The translations under genes and the position numbers were made by a program. From NCBI GenBank assembly GCA_018242765.1, contig JAFEBH010000021.1, positions 62,001-126,000 on the forward strand: DNA of 64,000 nucleotides, written 5' to 3'. Positions 25,387 to 34,050 of the stretch are shown in pieces (the first letter of the stretch is position 1; each line of letters starts with the position of its first letter). Origin of the DNA: Nitrospira sp. (GTDB taxonomy: Bacteria > Nitrospirota > Nitrospiria > Nitrospirales > Nitrospiraceae). The notes beneath the pieces were generated by a model. It made no database searches. It was not told the origin of the DNA and worked only from the letters and a program-made list of their open reading frames with translations.

Positions 25387-26604
25387 TTACTCGGGATGCG
25401 TTGCGCTATTCCCATGGCCGCCGGTTTTGACAGGCAGCGTACCGTGCACGGTTGCTCCCTGGGCTTTCAGTTCCTGAAAGATGGTTTCCATTTCTGATTG
25501 TGACAGCTGCAGCGGAAGTGCGTGGCCTTTGATTGTCCGGTTCAGATCCTGGATCACATCGATCAGCGGCTGAACCACCCGTTTCAATGCTTGCTGAACT
25601 TCATAGCCAATCTCTCCTGGAAGATCATCGATAGCCGTGCCACGCGGAGTCGTGCTCAGTGCGGTGAGCGATTCCGACGCCTTGGTTAAGGCGGCCACTG
25701 CCGTACCAAGCCGGTGTTGCATCACCTCCACTAATCGTTTATCGCTCTCGTGTTGGGTGGAGCTCACGCTCGTTGCTACATGCCCGGCCGGCCCCGCTGA
25801 AGACTTCGCCTGTTGATCGACGATCCTTTGAGGAAACACCTCATCGATCAAGGAGAGACACCGCCGGTGTAGGTTGCCCAGACGATGCCACAGGGACGTT
25901 TCCAGAAGAGTGAATGCGTTGGCACAAGCCAAACCGGCAATGGATGTGATGAACTTTCCGGAAAGTCCGTTAATGAGACCTTGGATTCCTTCGATCTGCG
26001 AGCCGTTTGCATGAAGCTTGCTCAGACCGATGAGAATGGCGAGAAAGGTGAACAGTAATCCCATCCCGGTCAGAAGCGACGGGAGTTGCCGATAGAATCC
26101 GGCGTTGAGGTACTCCGCCATGCACGCTTCAAAGGAGAAGAATTCCGCAGCTGATTTCTGTGCAGATACCGTCGGCTCAAGAAACCAGGCCGGCTGCTCA
26201 ATGGCAAAGGTCTTTCGGTAGGAAAGCCAGTCTGCAGACAATGCCGATTCGGTGCGCATGACCCGATCTAAAACCTGGAGATCGTCTAGATCTCGTCGGG
26301 ACCCTTGCGCCTCATCTGGACGCAGCCTTTTTGCCGCGAATGTCGGTATAACGATCCAGTCCTTCGACCCTTGTCGTCGGGCAAGGAGGAGTCTCGATAC
26401 CTGTGATTGAACTCGAGACAGTGTCTGTCGAATCCGCCATGCCCCAAGAAGAAGCACGGCGCCGTGCCAGCCGCACATGGCAAGAATCACGGCCATGCCG
26501 ATCCAACTCAGCATGGGACTGTGCAGGCCGCCGACGATTGCAAGATCCTGTGTGAGGAATTCCCACAGGTCGTTCGCCGTAGTCCATCTTCCTATCGAAT
26601 TCAT
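25387..26604 (-). CDS. MotA/ZorA-like ion-channel protein
   Basis: A 405-residue protein with three membrane helices: ~31-55, ~175-194 (LLTGMGLLFTFLAILIGL) and ~215-237 (FITSIAGLACANAFTLLETS). The segment GLINGLSGKFITSIAGL resembles the MotA/TolQ-ExbB core as found in ZorA of the Zorya anti-phage system. The C-terminal ~165 residues are mostly helical, giving a tail much shorter than the long tail of classic ZorA. With the downstream MotB-like protein it would form a proton- or sodium-driven stator. Its biological job, defence or other, is not settled by sequence. Confidence 0.72.
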   Translation of the reverse strand: MNSIGRWTTANDLWEFLTQDLAIVGGLHSPMLSWIGMAVILAMCGWHGAVLLLGAWRIRQTLSRVQSQVSRLLLARRQGSKDWIVIPTFAAKRLRPDEAQGSRRDLDDLQVLDRVMRTESALSADWLSYRKTFAIEQPAWFLEPTVSAQKSAAEFFSFEACMAEYLNAGFYRQLPSLLTGMGLLFTFLAILIGLSKLHANGSQIEGIQGLINGLSGKFITSIAGLACANAFTLLETSLWHRLGNLHRRCLSLIDEVFPQRIVDQQAKSSAGPAGHVATSVSSTQHESDKRLVEVMQHRLGTAVAALTKASESLTALSTTPRGTAIDDLPGEIGYEVQQALKRVVQPLIDVIQDLNRTIKGHALPLQLSQSEMETIFQELKAQGATVHGTLPVKTGGHGNSATHPE

Positions 26605-27383
26605 CTTGCTACGCCCCTATCCTAGCCGAGAACACAGGAATATCCCGTTACCCAGGTCAACTTTCATGCCAGCAAGAACGCATTGTTTCCTGGGTATTCT
26701 CCTCATGGCCATACCAAGCGATCGGCAGTTCCTGCCTGGGAGATCGGCACATTCTTCCAGGATAGAACTTCGACCTGAACAGCGAGGGAAAGAATGGTCC
26801 GTCATTTCCAGACAGATGACCCTTGATGTATGATCATCCCGTCTTTCTTGGTGATTGGAGATGAACTATGCAGTTTGTCCGTATCGGGAACTGAGCCATC
26901 AACCTGGACCTCGTCTCTCATTGTGAAGTTCAAACCTGGCACGATACAGTTTCCGTGAAGATGTTTATGACCGGAACCGCGAACAATACGCCGTTGGTTC
27001 TGAACGAGGACGAAGCACAGCTGTTCTGGAAGTATAGAGAGCACATCGCAGAGAAGCCGGTCTAACCCGTCGTACGGTTCGGTTCGTAACGACCTTATCT
27101 TCCCCTACCATCCATGGCCGTTCGAATTTATCCCTCGGTGTTTTCCCATCAATGTCACCACTCGCATAAACCAGAGGATTCTTAATATTTCGGCATGTGA
27201 TCAATCACTTCTCGTCCCAACGTAGTCCCGGTCTGATATTCATGTACGATCACAAGAGTCACGATGGATCAAGATTGATGTGGCCATCTGGTCGATTGAT
27301 GCCCTCTGTTCGTGGTATGGTTAGGCATGAGCGGTCAGTCAATTTCTCGCAGAGCGTTCAGAAACGAGGGGTATCGTTTCACG
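26605..27383. other. ~780-bp region without an intact gene (holds one interrupted gene)
   Basis: The only coding-like content is the small gene interrupted by TGA at 26868-27065. Other frames, such as minus-strand frames at 26617-26805 and 26965-27204, show no domain-like sequence or ribosome-binding site. No Zorya effector gene is present here, upstream of the ZorA-like gene. Confidence 0.5.
26868..27065 (+). pseudogene. Small conserved-looking gene with an in-frame TGA at codon 9
   Basis: A GGAG at 26857-26860 precedes ATG 26868. The frame reads MQFVRIGN, then TGA (26892-26894), then AINLDLVSHCEVQTWHDTVS and on through VSVKMFMTG, LVLNEDEAQLFWKYREHIAE to TAA at 27063-27065. The 56 residues after the TGA look fully coding, with an amphipathic end and conservative composition. 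One base change (for example TGG to TGA) explains it. It could be a recent nonsense mutation, a sequencing error, or readthrough. No selenocysteine machinery is visible here. Confidence 0.6.
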
Positions 27384-27725
27384 ATGATCCCACGAACAAG
27401 GGTTGTTCACTTCTGTAGTCTTCTCTGTCTCCTCATCGGACTAAGCGGATGCATCAACGAGTTTTCGGTGCTGAGTAGTTCCGGATCTCCATTACTGATT
27501 TCACGCCGTGGGTACTCAGCTCAGGATTGTACGGAAAAGGTGAAGGACGAAGCGACTCGGATGGGTGTGACCTTACGCTACGTTCATATACGCGGAAGCC
27601 TCGTGGGTCGGTCACTCCTCTGGCCTTTTCAACCAGGATATGCCTGTGAAGCGGCGGTCGGACCTGAACAGCCGCCAATCGGGACCTATCCAGAATCTCC
27701 GTCCATCGTTTTCCGCGGATCGTGA
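27384..27725 (+). CDS. Small lipoprotein of unknown function
   Basis: From ATG 27384 the product is 113 residues; upstream in-frame ATGs at 27312 and 27327 are less likely because the signal peptide starts here. A basic start is followed by the hydrophobic stretch FCSLLCLLIGLSGC. LSGC is a lipobox, so Cys ~22 is expected to be lipid-modified. The mature part has two further Cys residues (AQDCTEKV and YACEAAV) that could form a disulfide. The family is not recognised. Confidence 0.6.
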   Translation: MIPRTRVVHFCSLLCLLIGLSGCINEFSVLSSSGSPLLISRRGYSAQDCTEKVKDEATRMGVTLRYVHIRGSLVGRSLLWPFQPGYACEAAVGPEQPPIGTYPESPSIVFRGS

Positions 27726-28236
27726 TTGGGCAACCCTACACGTTCATCCTGTGTCTCCATAAATTCTAGCCTCTACCACCACTCGAGTTGTGTGGCCGCT
27801 TTCATTCCCACGCTCCTGCCAGCTTCGATTTCTTTTCGTTCTCAAAAATAGTCCTTTGCTCACTAGCACAGAGACTGGACCCGATCGGTGATTCTTCATG
27901 GTTGGTCAGTACCGCCTAGCACTTCCACCATTTGCTTGTTGTATCAGCGCCTTAAGCTATACTTGTTACAGGCCCACGAACCTGCATTATTCATGGGGGG
28001 TTCGTGATGAAACCACCAAGATGCGACGTGAAACGGGCATACGGAACGCTGAGGGACCAAGGCATACTTGCACCAGCATGTCGAAGTCGCGAGGGGCGAA
28101 CCTGCCCGCCTGGCTGCAGTGAACCCGCAACCAGGCCTGTCGCAGCAGCGTGTCGGCGGTTGCGGTAGGAGCGTTCATGAATACTGCGAGCTCAAGAGGT
28201 TCTCGGCGATGAGGAGCGGGGTGGACCGAACAAGGC
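27726..28236. other. 510-bp gap upstream of the REC-GGDEF gene
   Basis: No coding frame with a plausible start or domain is seen. The only regulatory-looking signal is the promoter-like pair at 27936-27963. The ~270 bp between it and the GGDEF gene would be a long leader; I checked it by eye for a c-di-GMP (GEMM) riboswitch consensus and did not find one. Confidence 0.4.
27936..27963 (+). promoter_or_regulatory. Sigma-70-like promoter candidate
   Basis: TTGTTG (27936-27941) and TATACT (27958-27963) are separated by 16 bp, a fair match to the -35/-10 consensus. It points toward the REC-GGDEF gene ~270 bp downstream. Confidence 0.35.
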
Positions 28237-29160
28237 ATGATCAAGATCCTCTTGGTTGAAGACAATGATGTCGATGCACGCCTCACGCAGGATATCCTTG
28301 CAGACTGGAGCCTGGCAGAATTCACGATCACCCATGTGACACGCCTGAGTGATGCCTTCCGCTATCTCGCTCGGACTCGATTTGATGCGGTGCTCCTGGA
28401 CCTTTCGCTCCCGGATGGGTTTGGACTTTCAACGGTACGACAGATTCACGCGGCTAATCCGACCATTGCGCTCATCGTCCTGAGCGGACTCAATGATCAG
28501 ACGCTGGCCTTGCAAACGGTCCAAAACGGTGCGCAGGACTATCTCGTGAAGGGAGAGGGTCCGTCGGAACTATTGGCCCGCTCAATCCATTACGCGATTG
28601 AACGGAAACGTGCAGAAGGACGACTCACCTACCTCGCCCAGTATGATCAGCTGACCGGGTTGGTGAACCGCAGCTTATTCCGTGACCGGCTCGTGCAAGC
28701 CATGGCACGAAGTAAGCGCCTCCAGCAGCCGCTCGGGCTCATGTTGCTGGACCTCGATCGATTCAAGCCGGTGAACGACACCCTCGGCCACAGCGTCGGC
28801 GACCAGCTTTTGAAAGTTGTGGCTGAACGACTTCATGAATGTGTGCGCGAAGTGGACACTGTTGCACGCATGGGAGGAGACGAGTTTACCATTATCCTCG
28901 AGGGATTGATGTGTGAAGAGGATATCTCGTCGGTAGCCCAACGCATCACCGCCTCTCTCTCGAAGCCCTTCTTGCTGGGAGAGCACCAGGCCGTGATCAG
29001 TGTCAGCATCGGGATCACCATCTATCCGACCGACGACCATGACATCGATGAATTATTGACACATGCCGATGCCGCAATGTACCGGGCGAAACAACAAGGC
29101 GGTAACTCCTTTCAATTCCACATCCCGAATGATTCACCATCCTCGGCACGTCAGAATTGA
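28237..29160 (+). CDS. Response regulator with GGDEF domain (diguanylate cyclase)
   Basis: This 307-residue protein has an N-terminal receiver (residues 1-125) with acidic pair EDND, phosphoacceptor Asp in VLLDLSLPDGFG (~52) and Lys in YLVKGEG. The C-terminal GGDEF domain (~135-300) holds LLDLDRFKPVNDTLGH and an intact active site RMGGDEFTIILEG. The motif REVD five residues before GGDEF is a canonical inhibitory RxxD site. It should make cyclic di-GMP under phosphorylation control and be feedback inhibited. No histidine kinase is adjacent. Confidence 0.92.
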   Translation: MIKILLVEDNDVDARLTQDILADWSLAEFTITHVTRLSDAFRYLARTRFDAVLLDLSLPDGFGLSTVRQIHAANPTIALIVLSGLNDQTLALQTVQNGAQDYLVKGEGPSELLARSIHYAIERKRAEGRLTYLAQYDQLTGLVNRSLFRDRLVQAMARSKRLQQPLGLMLLDLDRFKPVNDTLGHSVGDQLLKVVAERLHECVREVDTVARMGGDEFTIILEGLMCEEDISSVAQRITASLSKPFLLGEHQAVISVSIGITIYPTDDHDIDELLTHADAAMYRAKQQGGNSFQFHIPNDSPSSARQN

Positions 29161-29567
29161 GAGGGAACCGTCTCGTACGAGCTCCCGACCATACACGTTC
29201 ACCATGGCCCACTTGCCAACGCTCACCGGGAGATGAGAGAGGCGACGGTTTATTGAGTGGGTAGATTGAGACCAACTGATCCAGAAAAAGAACCGATGGA
29301 ACAGCACTCCGCACAGTGCTCCCATACTGAGATTGACCTCTTTGGACCTGGCATTCGTTACCACTTGTTAGATGTTGCGTACGCGTACCACCTCGTACAA
29401 TTCTGTGTCCTGCATAACACGCTGCCGACACTATCCGGATTTTGGCGTCCCGTGCCCGTACGTAAGCCTCTGTTATTCCAACACTTCATTCTCCCATTTC
29501 TCCATCCGCTTGGCACATCGATTGCCTTACAATCCACTCGTTTCAGTTGAACCGATGGAGACCTGAT
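29161..29567. other. ~400-bp gap between the GGDEF and TPR genes
   Basis: A 97-codon plus-strand frame (29257-29550) is open here, but it has no clear ribosome-binding site, no domain-like content and an unusual amino-acid mix, so I do not call it. The last ~15 bp hold the GGAG (29557-29560) of the TPR gene. Confidence 0.35.
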
Positions 29568-30062
29568 ATGTCTGCAAGACACGGTATTGGAATCCTCCTG
29601 CTGCTCGTTATTGTCCTCTCCACAGACCAGTCATTTGCCGCCCCTGCGCAGCGTCAAGATACGACCCGTCATCTCTATGATCGCATCATGGAGGAATTTA
29701 AACACCGCGACTATGAAGCGGCGATGGCCGGCTTTCGTCTGTTCATTGAGATCCACGGCCAATCTGCACTGGCGGCCAACGCACAATATTGGATTGGAGA
29801 ATGCCAGTTTCGCACGAGACGATATCGAGACGCCTTACAATCATTCTATGACGTCGTGTCCAATTATCCGTTGAGTCCAAAGTTGGCCGCCTCGACTCTG
29901 AAACTCGGCCAGACGTACATCAAACTTGGAGACCAAGAAAAGGCTCGGCTCATGTTCGATCGGGTCATCGATCAATATCCCGAGAGTGCCGAAGCCGAGG
30001 TTGCGCGCAAAACGATCGAGGCAATCACACCCAGCGAAGAGACCTCTACAGTCTCACCGTAG
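29568..30062 (+). CDS. Periplasmic TPR protein (YbgF/CpoB-like)
   Basis: From ATG 29568 (GGAG at 29557-29560) the product is 164 residues, with a signal peptide (GIGILLLLVIVLS...FAAPA). Two to three TPR units follow: YDRIMEEFKHRDYEAAMAGF, AQYWIGECQFRTRRYRDAL and LKLGQTYIKLGDQEKARLMF. These match the C-terminal TPR domain of YbgF/CpoB, which links Tol-Pal and peptidoglycan synthesis. The coiled-coil half of CpoB is lacking, and no tol genes are near, so the partner may differ. The last ~40 codons recur downstream as a decayed copy. Confidence 0.75.
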   Translation: MSARHGIGILLLLVIVLSTDQSFAAPAQRQDTTRHLYDRIMEEFKHRDYEAAMAGFRLFIEIHGQSALAANAQYWIGECQFRTRRYRDALQSFYDVVSNYPLSPKLAASTLKLGQTYIKLGDQEKARLMFDRVIDQYPESAEAEVARKTIEAITPSEETSTVSP

Positions 30063-30124
30063 CCCGCGTCTAGCAGAACACCAGGCTCATTTGGCCGCAC
30101 CTTCATTGAACCTGGTGTGGAGCG

Positions 30125-30247
30125 ACTGCTCGGCTGAGATTCGATCGAGTGATCGATCAGGAGTTCGGTTCTGCAGAAATCGAGGTTGCCCGCAAAGCGA
30201 TCGAAGCACTAACCACCAGCCATGAGACCTCCACACCTTCGCCATAG
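30125..30247 (+). pseudogene. Decayed duplicate of the TPR gene's 3' end
   Basis: Offset by 184-185 bp, this segment repeats ~29941-30062. It reads RLRFDRVIDQEFGSAEIEVA, RKAIEAL..., ending TSTPSP and TAG, against parent RLMFDRVIDQYPESAEAEVA, ending TSTVSP and TAG. It has no start or ribosome-binding site. Divergence is clear at the DNA level, yet the reading frame and stop codon are kept. This is one of three loci in the window where only a gene's 3' end is duplicated. Confidence 0.75.
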
Positions 30248-30282
30248 GTCCCACCGGCTCATGGGAATGGGTTTGTCCAAAC

Positions 30283-30792
30283 CTAATCGTCAGCAGTAAG
30301 TTCCAGACGAGTGGCCAAATGAGCCAGGGGATACGTCTTCTTGGCCTGAAGTTTCCTCAGCTTGATCCCTGCTGTATCGAGTAAGGACTCGATGATTTGT
30401 TGTGTCTCCAGCTGATGAAGTTCTGTGGATTGAGATTCAATCTGCACGACCTGTTCAACCTGACGGGACCCTGGATGCACCAATGCAAAGTCGACCCGTT
30501 TCAGGGCAAGATGACGGAGAACTTGGACTCGTTCCTTTTCTCCGGCATCAACCGTGAGAAATGAGCCGAGCGGCACCTTTGCAAACACAAGATACCGTTC
30601 CTGGACAACCATCCTCAGGAGATTATAGAGGGCAACCTCGTCTTCGGCCAAAAGTGGTGTTGGATTCAAGGTGAAGTTGGAAGGCACGGCGCGTAGCGAT
30701 ACGTCTTTCTTTTTTCGGCGGGAACGCGTTCGATACCGCCAAATACTGAACATGATCACGATGACGATTGTCACGAGTAGTAGAAGCTTCAT
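30283..30792 (-). CDS. DUF2726-like membrane-anchored protein
   Basis: This 169-residue protein has an N-terminal membrane helix (LLLLVTIVIVIMFSIWRY) and a strongly basic stop-transfer segment (RTRSRRKKK). The domain behind it has the blocks LLAEDEVALYNLLRMVV, VFAKVPLGSFLTVD and VDFALVHPGSRQV. These match DUF2726, a restriction-endonuclease-like fold of unknown role. It starts 6 bp after anmK ends, so the two are co-transcribed. Confidence 0.75.
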   Translation of the reverse strand: MKLLLLVTIVIVIMFSIWRYRTRSRRKKKDVSLRAVPSNFTLNPTPLLAEDEVALYNLLRMVVQERYLVFAKVPLGSFLTVDAGEKERVQVLRHLALKRVDFALVHPGSRQVEQVVQIESQSTELHQLETQQIIESLLDTAGIKLRKLQAKKTYPLAHLATRLELTADD

Positions 30793-30798
30793 CGCCGT

Positions 30799-31989
30799 TT
30801 ATTTTCTCCGTCGACCTGGGTGTAATCGCTCATACCATCCTGGCCCACTTGGAACAATGCACCCCAACAGCCTGGGAGACGTGGCTCCCGTTACTGCCGG
30901 AACATTTCCGCACTGTTCCATCACGGTTTGGTAGGCCAAAATTGCGAACGCCACTGACTCCAGTGCCTTGCTATTCCAGCCATGTGCCTCAAAGGTGCTC
31001 ACCTGAGCGGGGGCAAACACATCGTTCAGATGCTCCATAATCGCCCGGTTTTTAACTCCCCCGCCGCCAACGATCACTTCATCGATTCCACCCTTGATCC
31101 AACGCCGTGCCGTGCCAACGGCTTCCGCGGTCCATCGTGTACAAGTCGCCAACAGATCCTCGACCGACAGTTTACGCGCCTGTGGCCAGCCGAGTAACTC
31201 CGCCAGCATTGTTTCTCCAAACATTTCTCGCCCTGTCGATTTGGGAGGTGCCTGGGAGAGATACGGATGCGCCAATAATTTGGCCAACAACCTTGAGTCG
31301 ACCCGTCCTTTCGCGGCAAGACGTCCGTCGCGATCCATCGTCAATCGTCCATTCGTGCTCCTGAACATGATGCCATCCAAGACCATATTGGCTGGACCCG
31401 TATCAAACGCGATCAGCCCGTCCCCTCCGGCTCCGCGCGGCAGGTAGGTCACATTGCTGATCCCCCCAAGGTTGATAATGAGTCGCCCTCGGCGAGGATG
31501 CTGAAAGAGCAAGAGATGAATCCCCGGCGTCAGCGGTGCCCCTTGCCCTCCCGCGGCAATGTCACGGGGTCGAAAATTGGCCACCGTCGTAATACCGGTC
31601 CTCTCAGCGATCACCGCCGGTTCGGCAATTTGGAGAGTGGACCGGATCGCGCCGACTCTCGTATCCTTAATCCCATTCGGGAGGTGATGCACAGTCTGAC
31701 CGTGCGATCCAATAAGATCAACTTCTTCTGTCGTTAACTGAGCAGCCCGAATGACTCCTAGCGCGGCATCAGCGAACCATTCCCCCAACAATGCATTCAA
31801 ATGACACACATCAGCGACCGTCCCGGAGACCGACGCCGAAAGCAGGCGCTGTTGGAGCGAACGTGGATAGGGAAGGGAATAGAACGCCTCCATCTCGATC
31901 TCAAGTCGCGTGGATTTCCGAACAATCGACACCAATGCGGCGTCGACTCCATCGGCGGACGTTCCCGACATAAGCCCAACGACCTTCAT
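30799..31989 (-). CDS. anmK: Anhydro-N-acetylmuramic acid kinase
   Basis: AnmK phosphorylates 1,6-anhydro-MurNAc released by lytic transglycosylases, feeding it into cell-wall recycling. The ATG at 31989 has AAGGA nine bases upstream; an ATG at 31998 is in frame. Marks in the 396-residue protein: GLMSGTSADGVDAAL (N-terminal phosphate-binding loop), GSHGQTVHHLP (~90), LTPGIHLLLF, INLGGISNVTYLP and FDTGPANMVLD, and VIVGGGGVKNRAIM (~310). No other recycling gene is adjacent. Confidence 0.94.
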   Translation of the reverse strand: MKVVGLMSGTSADGVDAALVSIVRKSTRLEIEMEAFYSLPYPRSLQQRLLSASVSGTVADVCHLNALLGEWFADAALGVIRAAQLTTEEVDLIGSHGQTVHHLPNGIKDTRVGAIRSTLQIAEPAVIAERTGITTVANFRPRDIAAGGQGAPLTPGIHLLLFQHPRRGRLIINLGGISNVTYLPRGAGGDGLIAFDTGPANMVLDGIMFRSTNGRLTMDRDGRLAAKGRVDSRLLAKLLAHPYLSQAPPKSTGREMFGETMLAELLGWPQARKLSVEDLLATCTRWTAEAVGTARRWIKGGIDEVIVGGGGVKNRAIMEHLNDVFAPAQVSTFEAHGWNSKALESVAFAILAYQTVMEQCGNVPAVTGATSPRLLGCIVPSGPGWYERLHPGRRRK

Positions 31990-32285
31990 TGACGCCATCC
32001 TTTTATGACCATACCACGTCTCATGAGCTGAGTGTGTCCGCTACGCTAGTCGAACTCACGGCTATGGTCAAGGAGGCGAATGGACAGGGCCGATCAAAAG
32101 ATTGCAAAAGTCTGTGAGTTTGGTTCTCAGCATGCTCGGCTCCCTTCCGTACGATCAGGTCGCTGTTTCATAACGACACGGCTATGCTCTGCGAACTCCA
32201 CTCTCAGGACAGCGTTGACAGCGCAAAAACCTGGATGATACGGTCGCCGCCGATGTTTCACATCACTTACGAAAGCCTTACCGGT

Positions 32286-33194
32286 ATGAGGACTCCTCTC
32301 CTGGCTCTTGTTGTATGGTCCCTTTTCTTCACGTCACCAGCAGAAGCTCGTGACCCAATTCCTATTGTCGTCACCATTCCCGTCTTACAAGACCTGACCG
32401 AGCAGGTTGGGGGCCCATTCGTACAGGTGAAGTCGTTGTTGAGTGGCTACGAGAATGAACATACCTACTCCCCGAAACCCAGTGATCTGGTCGCAGTACG
32501 CAAGGCCCGGTTACTGTTCGAAATCGGTCTTGGACTTGAGGTCTGGGTGACGTCGCTGGTGAAGAATGCCGGCAGTGCCGGGTTGCGCGTGATCACGACG
32601 TCTCAAGGCGTAGAGCTTCTTCACGATGGTGGGGATATTCACGATGCGATGCATCCAGGCGCACATGAGACCGAGTCTGGTGGGAATCCACATATTTGGC
32701 TGGATCCTGTCAATGTCGGCATCATGCTGCGCCACATCACTCAAGCCCTCATCGACGTGGATCCAGTTCATGCACCTGATTTCCGAGCTAACCAGGACGC
32801 GTATTTGCACCGCCTCGAGCGACTCCGACAGGAACTGATGAATCGGACTCAACGCCTCCCGGATCGGCGTTTCATTGCACATCATCCAGCTTGGCCCTAC
32901 TTAGCCAAACGCTTTAATCTGGAGATCATCGACACCATTCATACCCAGTCAGGCACGGAACCATCAGCCCTTCACCTGCAGCATCTGATCGCGAAGATCA
33001 AGAAGCAGCACATCCGAGTGATCGCCTCTGAAATCCAGCTGAACCAACGCCTCCCGGAACTGCTGTCACGAGACACCAAGGCCCGTGTGGTGGTGTTGAC
33101 TACGATGCCGGGTGGAATGCCCGGAACTGAGAGTTACCTCGACATGCTTCGTTATAATGTGCTCCAATTAGCGGGCGCGTTGGAAGCCAACTAG
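32286..33194 (+). CDS. Zn/Mn ABC transporter substrate-binding protein (ZnuA/TroA-like)
   Basis: From ATG 32286 the product is 302 residues; the frame is open upstream to 32184. A signal peptide (TPLLALVVWSLFFTSPAEA) precedes a cluster A-I metal-binding protein with VTIPVLQDLTEQVGG, the metal His in NEHTYSPKPSD (~65), HIWLDPVN (~140) and FIAHHPAWPYLAKRF (~200), plus a late acidic ligand region. It captures Zn2+ or Mn2+ in the periplasm for the ABC importer encoded by the next two genes. There is a modest His/Asp-rich loop (DIHDAMHPGAHE). Confidence 0.88.
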   Translation: MRTPLLALVVWSLFFTSPAEARDPIPIVVTIPVLQDLTEQVGGPFVQVKSLLSGYENEHTYSPKPSDLVAVRKARLLFEIGLGLEVWVTSLVKNAGSAGLRVITTSQGVELLHDGGDIHDAMHPGAHETESGGNPHIWLDPVNVGIMLRHITQALIDVDPVHAPDFRANQDAYLHRLERLRQELMNRTQRLPDRRFIAHHPAWPYLAKRFNLEIIDTIHTQSGTEPSALHLQHLIAKIKKQHIRVIASEIQLNQRLPELLSRDTKARVVVLTTMPGGMPGTESYLDMLRYNVLQLAGALEAN

Positions 33195-33216
33195 TACCCG
33201 TTCAGGATATCCATTC

Positions 33217-34035
33217 ATGCCTCCGGAAGGAACAACGGACTCCGAATCCAATGGTCGCAATCCGATCATCCGCTTTGATCATGCCTCCTTTGGCTTTCCT
33301 GGACTCATTGCGCTGAAGGATATCTCTCTGCCCATTTACGACGGGGAGTTCGTCGGCGTGATCGGTCCGAACGGATCCGGCAAAACGACTCTCTGTCGCG
33401 CCGTCTTGGGATTGCTTCCGCCAGTGGAGGGGCACCTTCATATTTTTGATTGTGCCTGCAGTGAACTCCGCTGCCACCATCGGGCCCAGATCGGGTACCT
33501 CCCACAAAAGGGGGTCGTTGATCGAAACTTCCCCGTGACCGTCCTCGAGACGGTCATGATGGGGCGCTATGGGGCGCTGGGTCTACTGAAGCGACCAGGG
33601 AAGAAAGATCGTCACATCGCAATGGAAGCCCTCGCCCAGGTTAGTATGGAGTCGCATAAGGATACCGCGCTCGGACATCTCTCCGGCGGACAGCAACAGC
33701 GGGTCTTTATTGCGAGGGCCTTGGCACAGCAACCCAAAGTCCTGATCCTTGATGAGCCCACAACCGGATTGGACATCACCATGCAACACAATGTCATTGA
33801 ACTCGTCCAGCATCTTCATGACGAGCTCAAACTGACAGTGCTGCTGATCACTCATGATATTAATATGATCCGCTCGCGGGTGGATCGATTGGTCTTGCTC
33901 AAAACTCGATTGTTTGCCGCCGGTCCTCCAGCCGATGTCCTCAAGCCGGAAATCCTTCACCAAGTCTATGGGAAAGAGCTTGTGATTACAGAGAAAGATC
34001 TCGTCATCGTCGAAGACTACCACCATCACCACTGA
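33217..34035 (+). CDS. Metal ABC transporter ATP-binding protein (ZnuC-like)
   Basis: This 272-residue ATPase has Walker A GPNGSGKTT (~49), signature LSGGQQQRVFIARAL (~152), Walker B VLILDEPTTGLD (~172) and switch His in LLITHDI. The protein ends in a His-rich tail, EDYHHHH, which could sense or bind the transported metal. It lies between the substrate-binding protein and the permease in the usual znu/mnt order. Metal specificity is not determined by the sequence. Confidence 0.9.
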   Translation: MPPEGTTDSESNGRNPIIRFDHASFGFPGLIALKDISLPIYDGEFVGVIGPNGSGKTTLCRAVLGLLPPVEGHLHIFDCACSELRCHHRAQIGYLPQKGVVDRNFPVTVLETVMMGRYGALGLLKRPGKKDRHIAMEALAQVSMESHKDTALGHLSGGQQQRVFIARALAQQPKVLILDEPTTGLDITMQHNVIELVQHLHDELKLTVLLITHDINMIRSRVDRLVLLKTRLFAAGPPADVLKPEILHQVYGKELVITEKDLVIVEDYHHHH

Positions 34036-34050
34036 TAATAACGACACACT

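Noticed and set aside
24730..26604. Complete Zorya defence system
   Set aside because: No ZorC, ZorD or ZorE gene is adjacent on either side; only the motor-like pair is present.
26892..26894. TGA as a selenocysteine codon
   Set aside because: No SECIS-like stem-loop was evident directly after it and the family does not suggest a selenoprotein; a nonsense change is simpler.
27964..28236. c-di-GMP riboswitch in front of the GGDEF gene
   Set aside because: By eye the GEMM core sequence and tetraloop receptor are not present.
29257..29550. 97-codon plus-strand frame between the GGDEF and TPR genes
   Set aside because: Composition and lack of a ribosome-binding site do not support a gene; not strong enough to list as a CDS.
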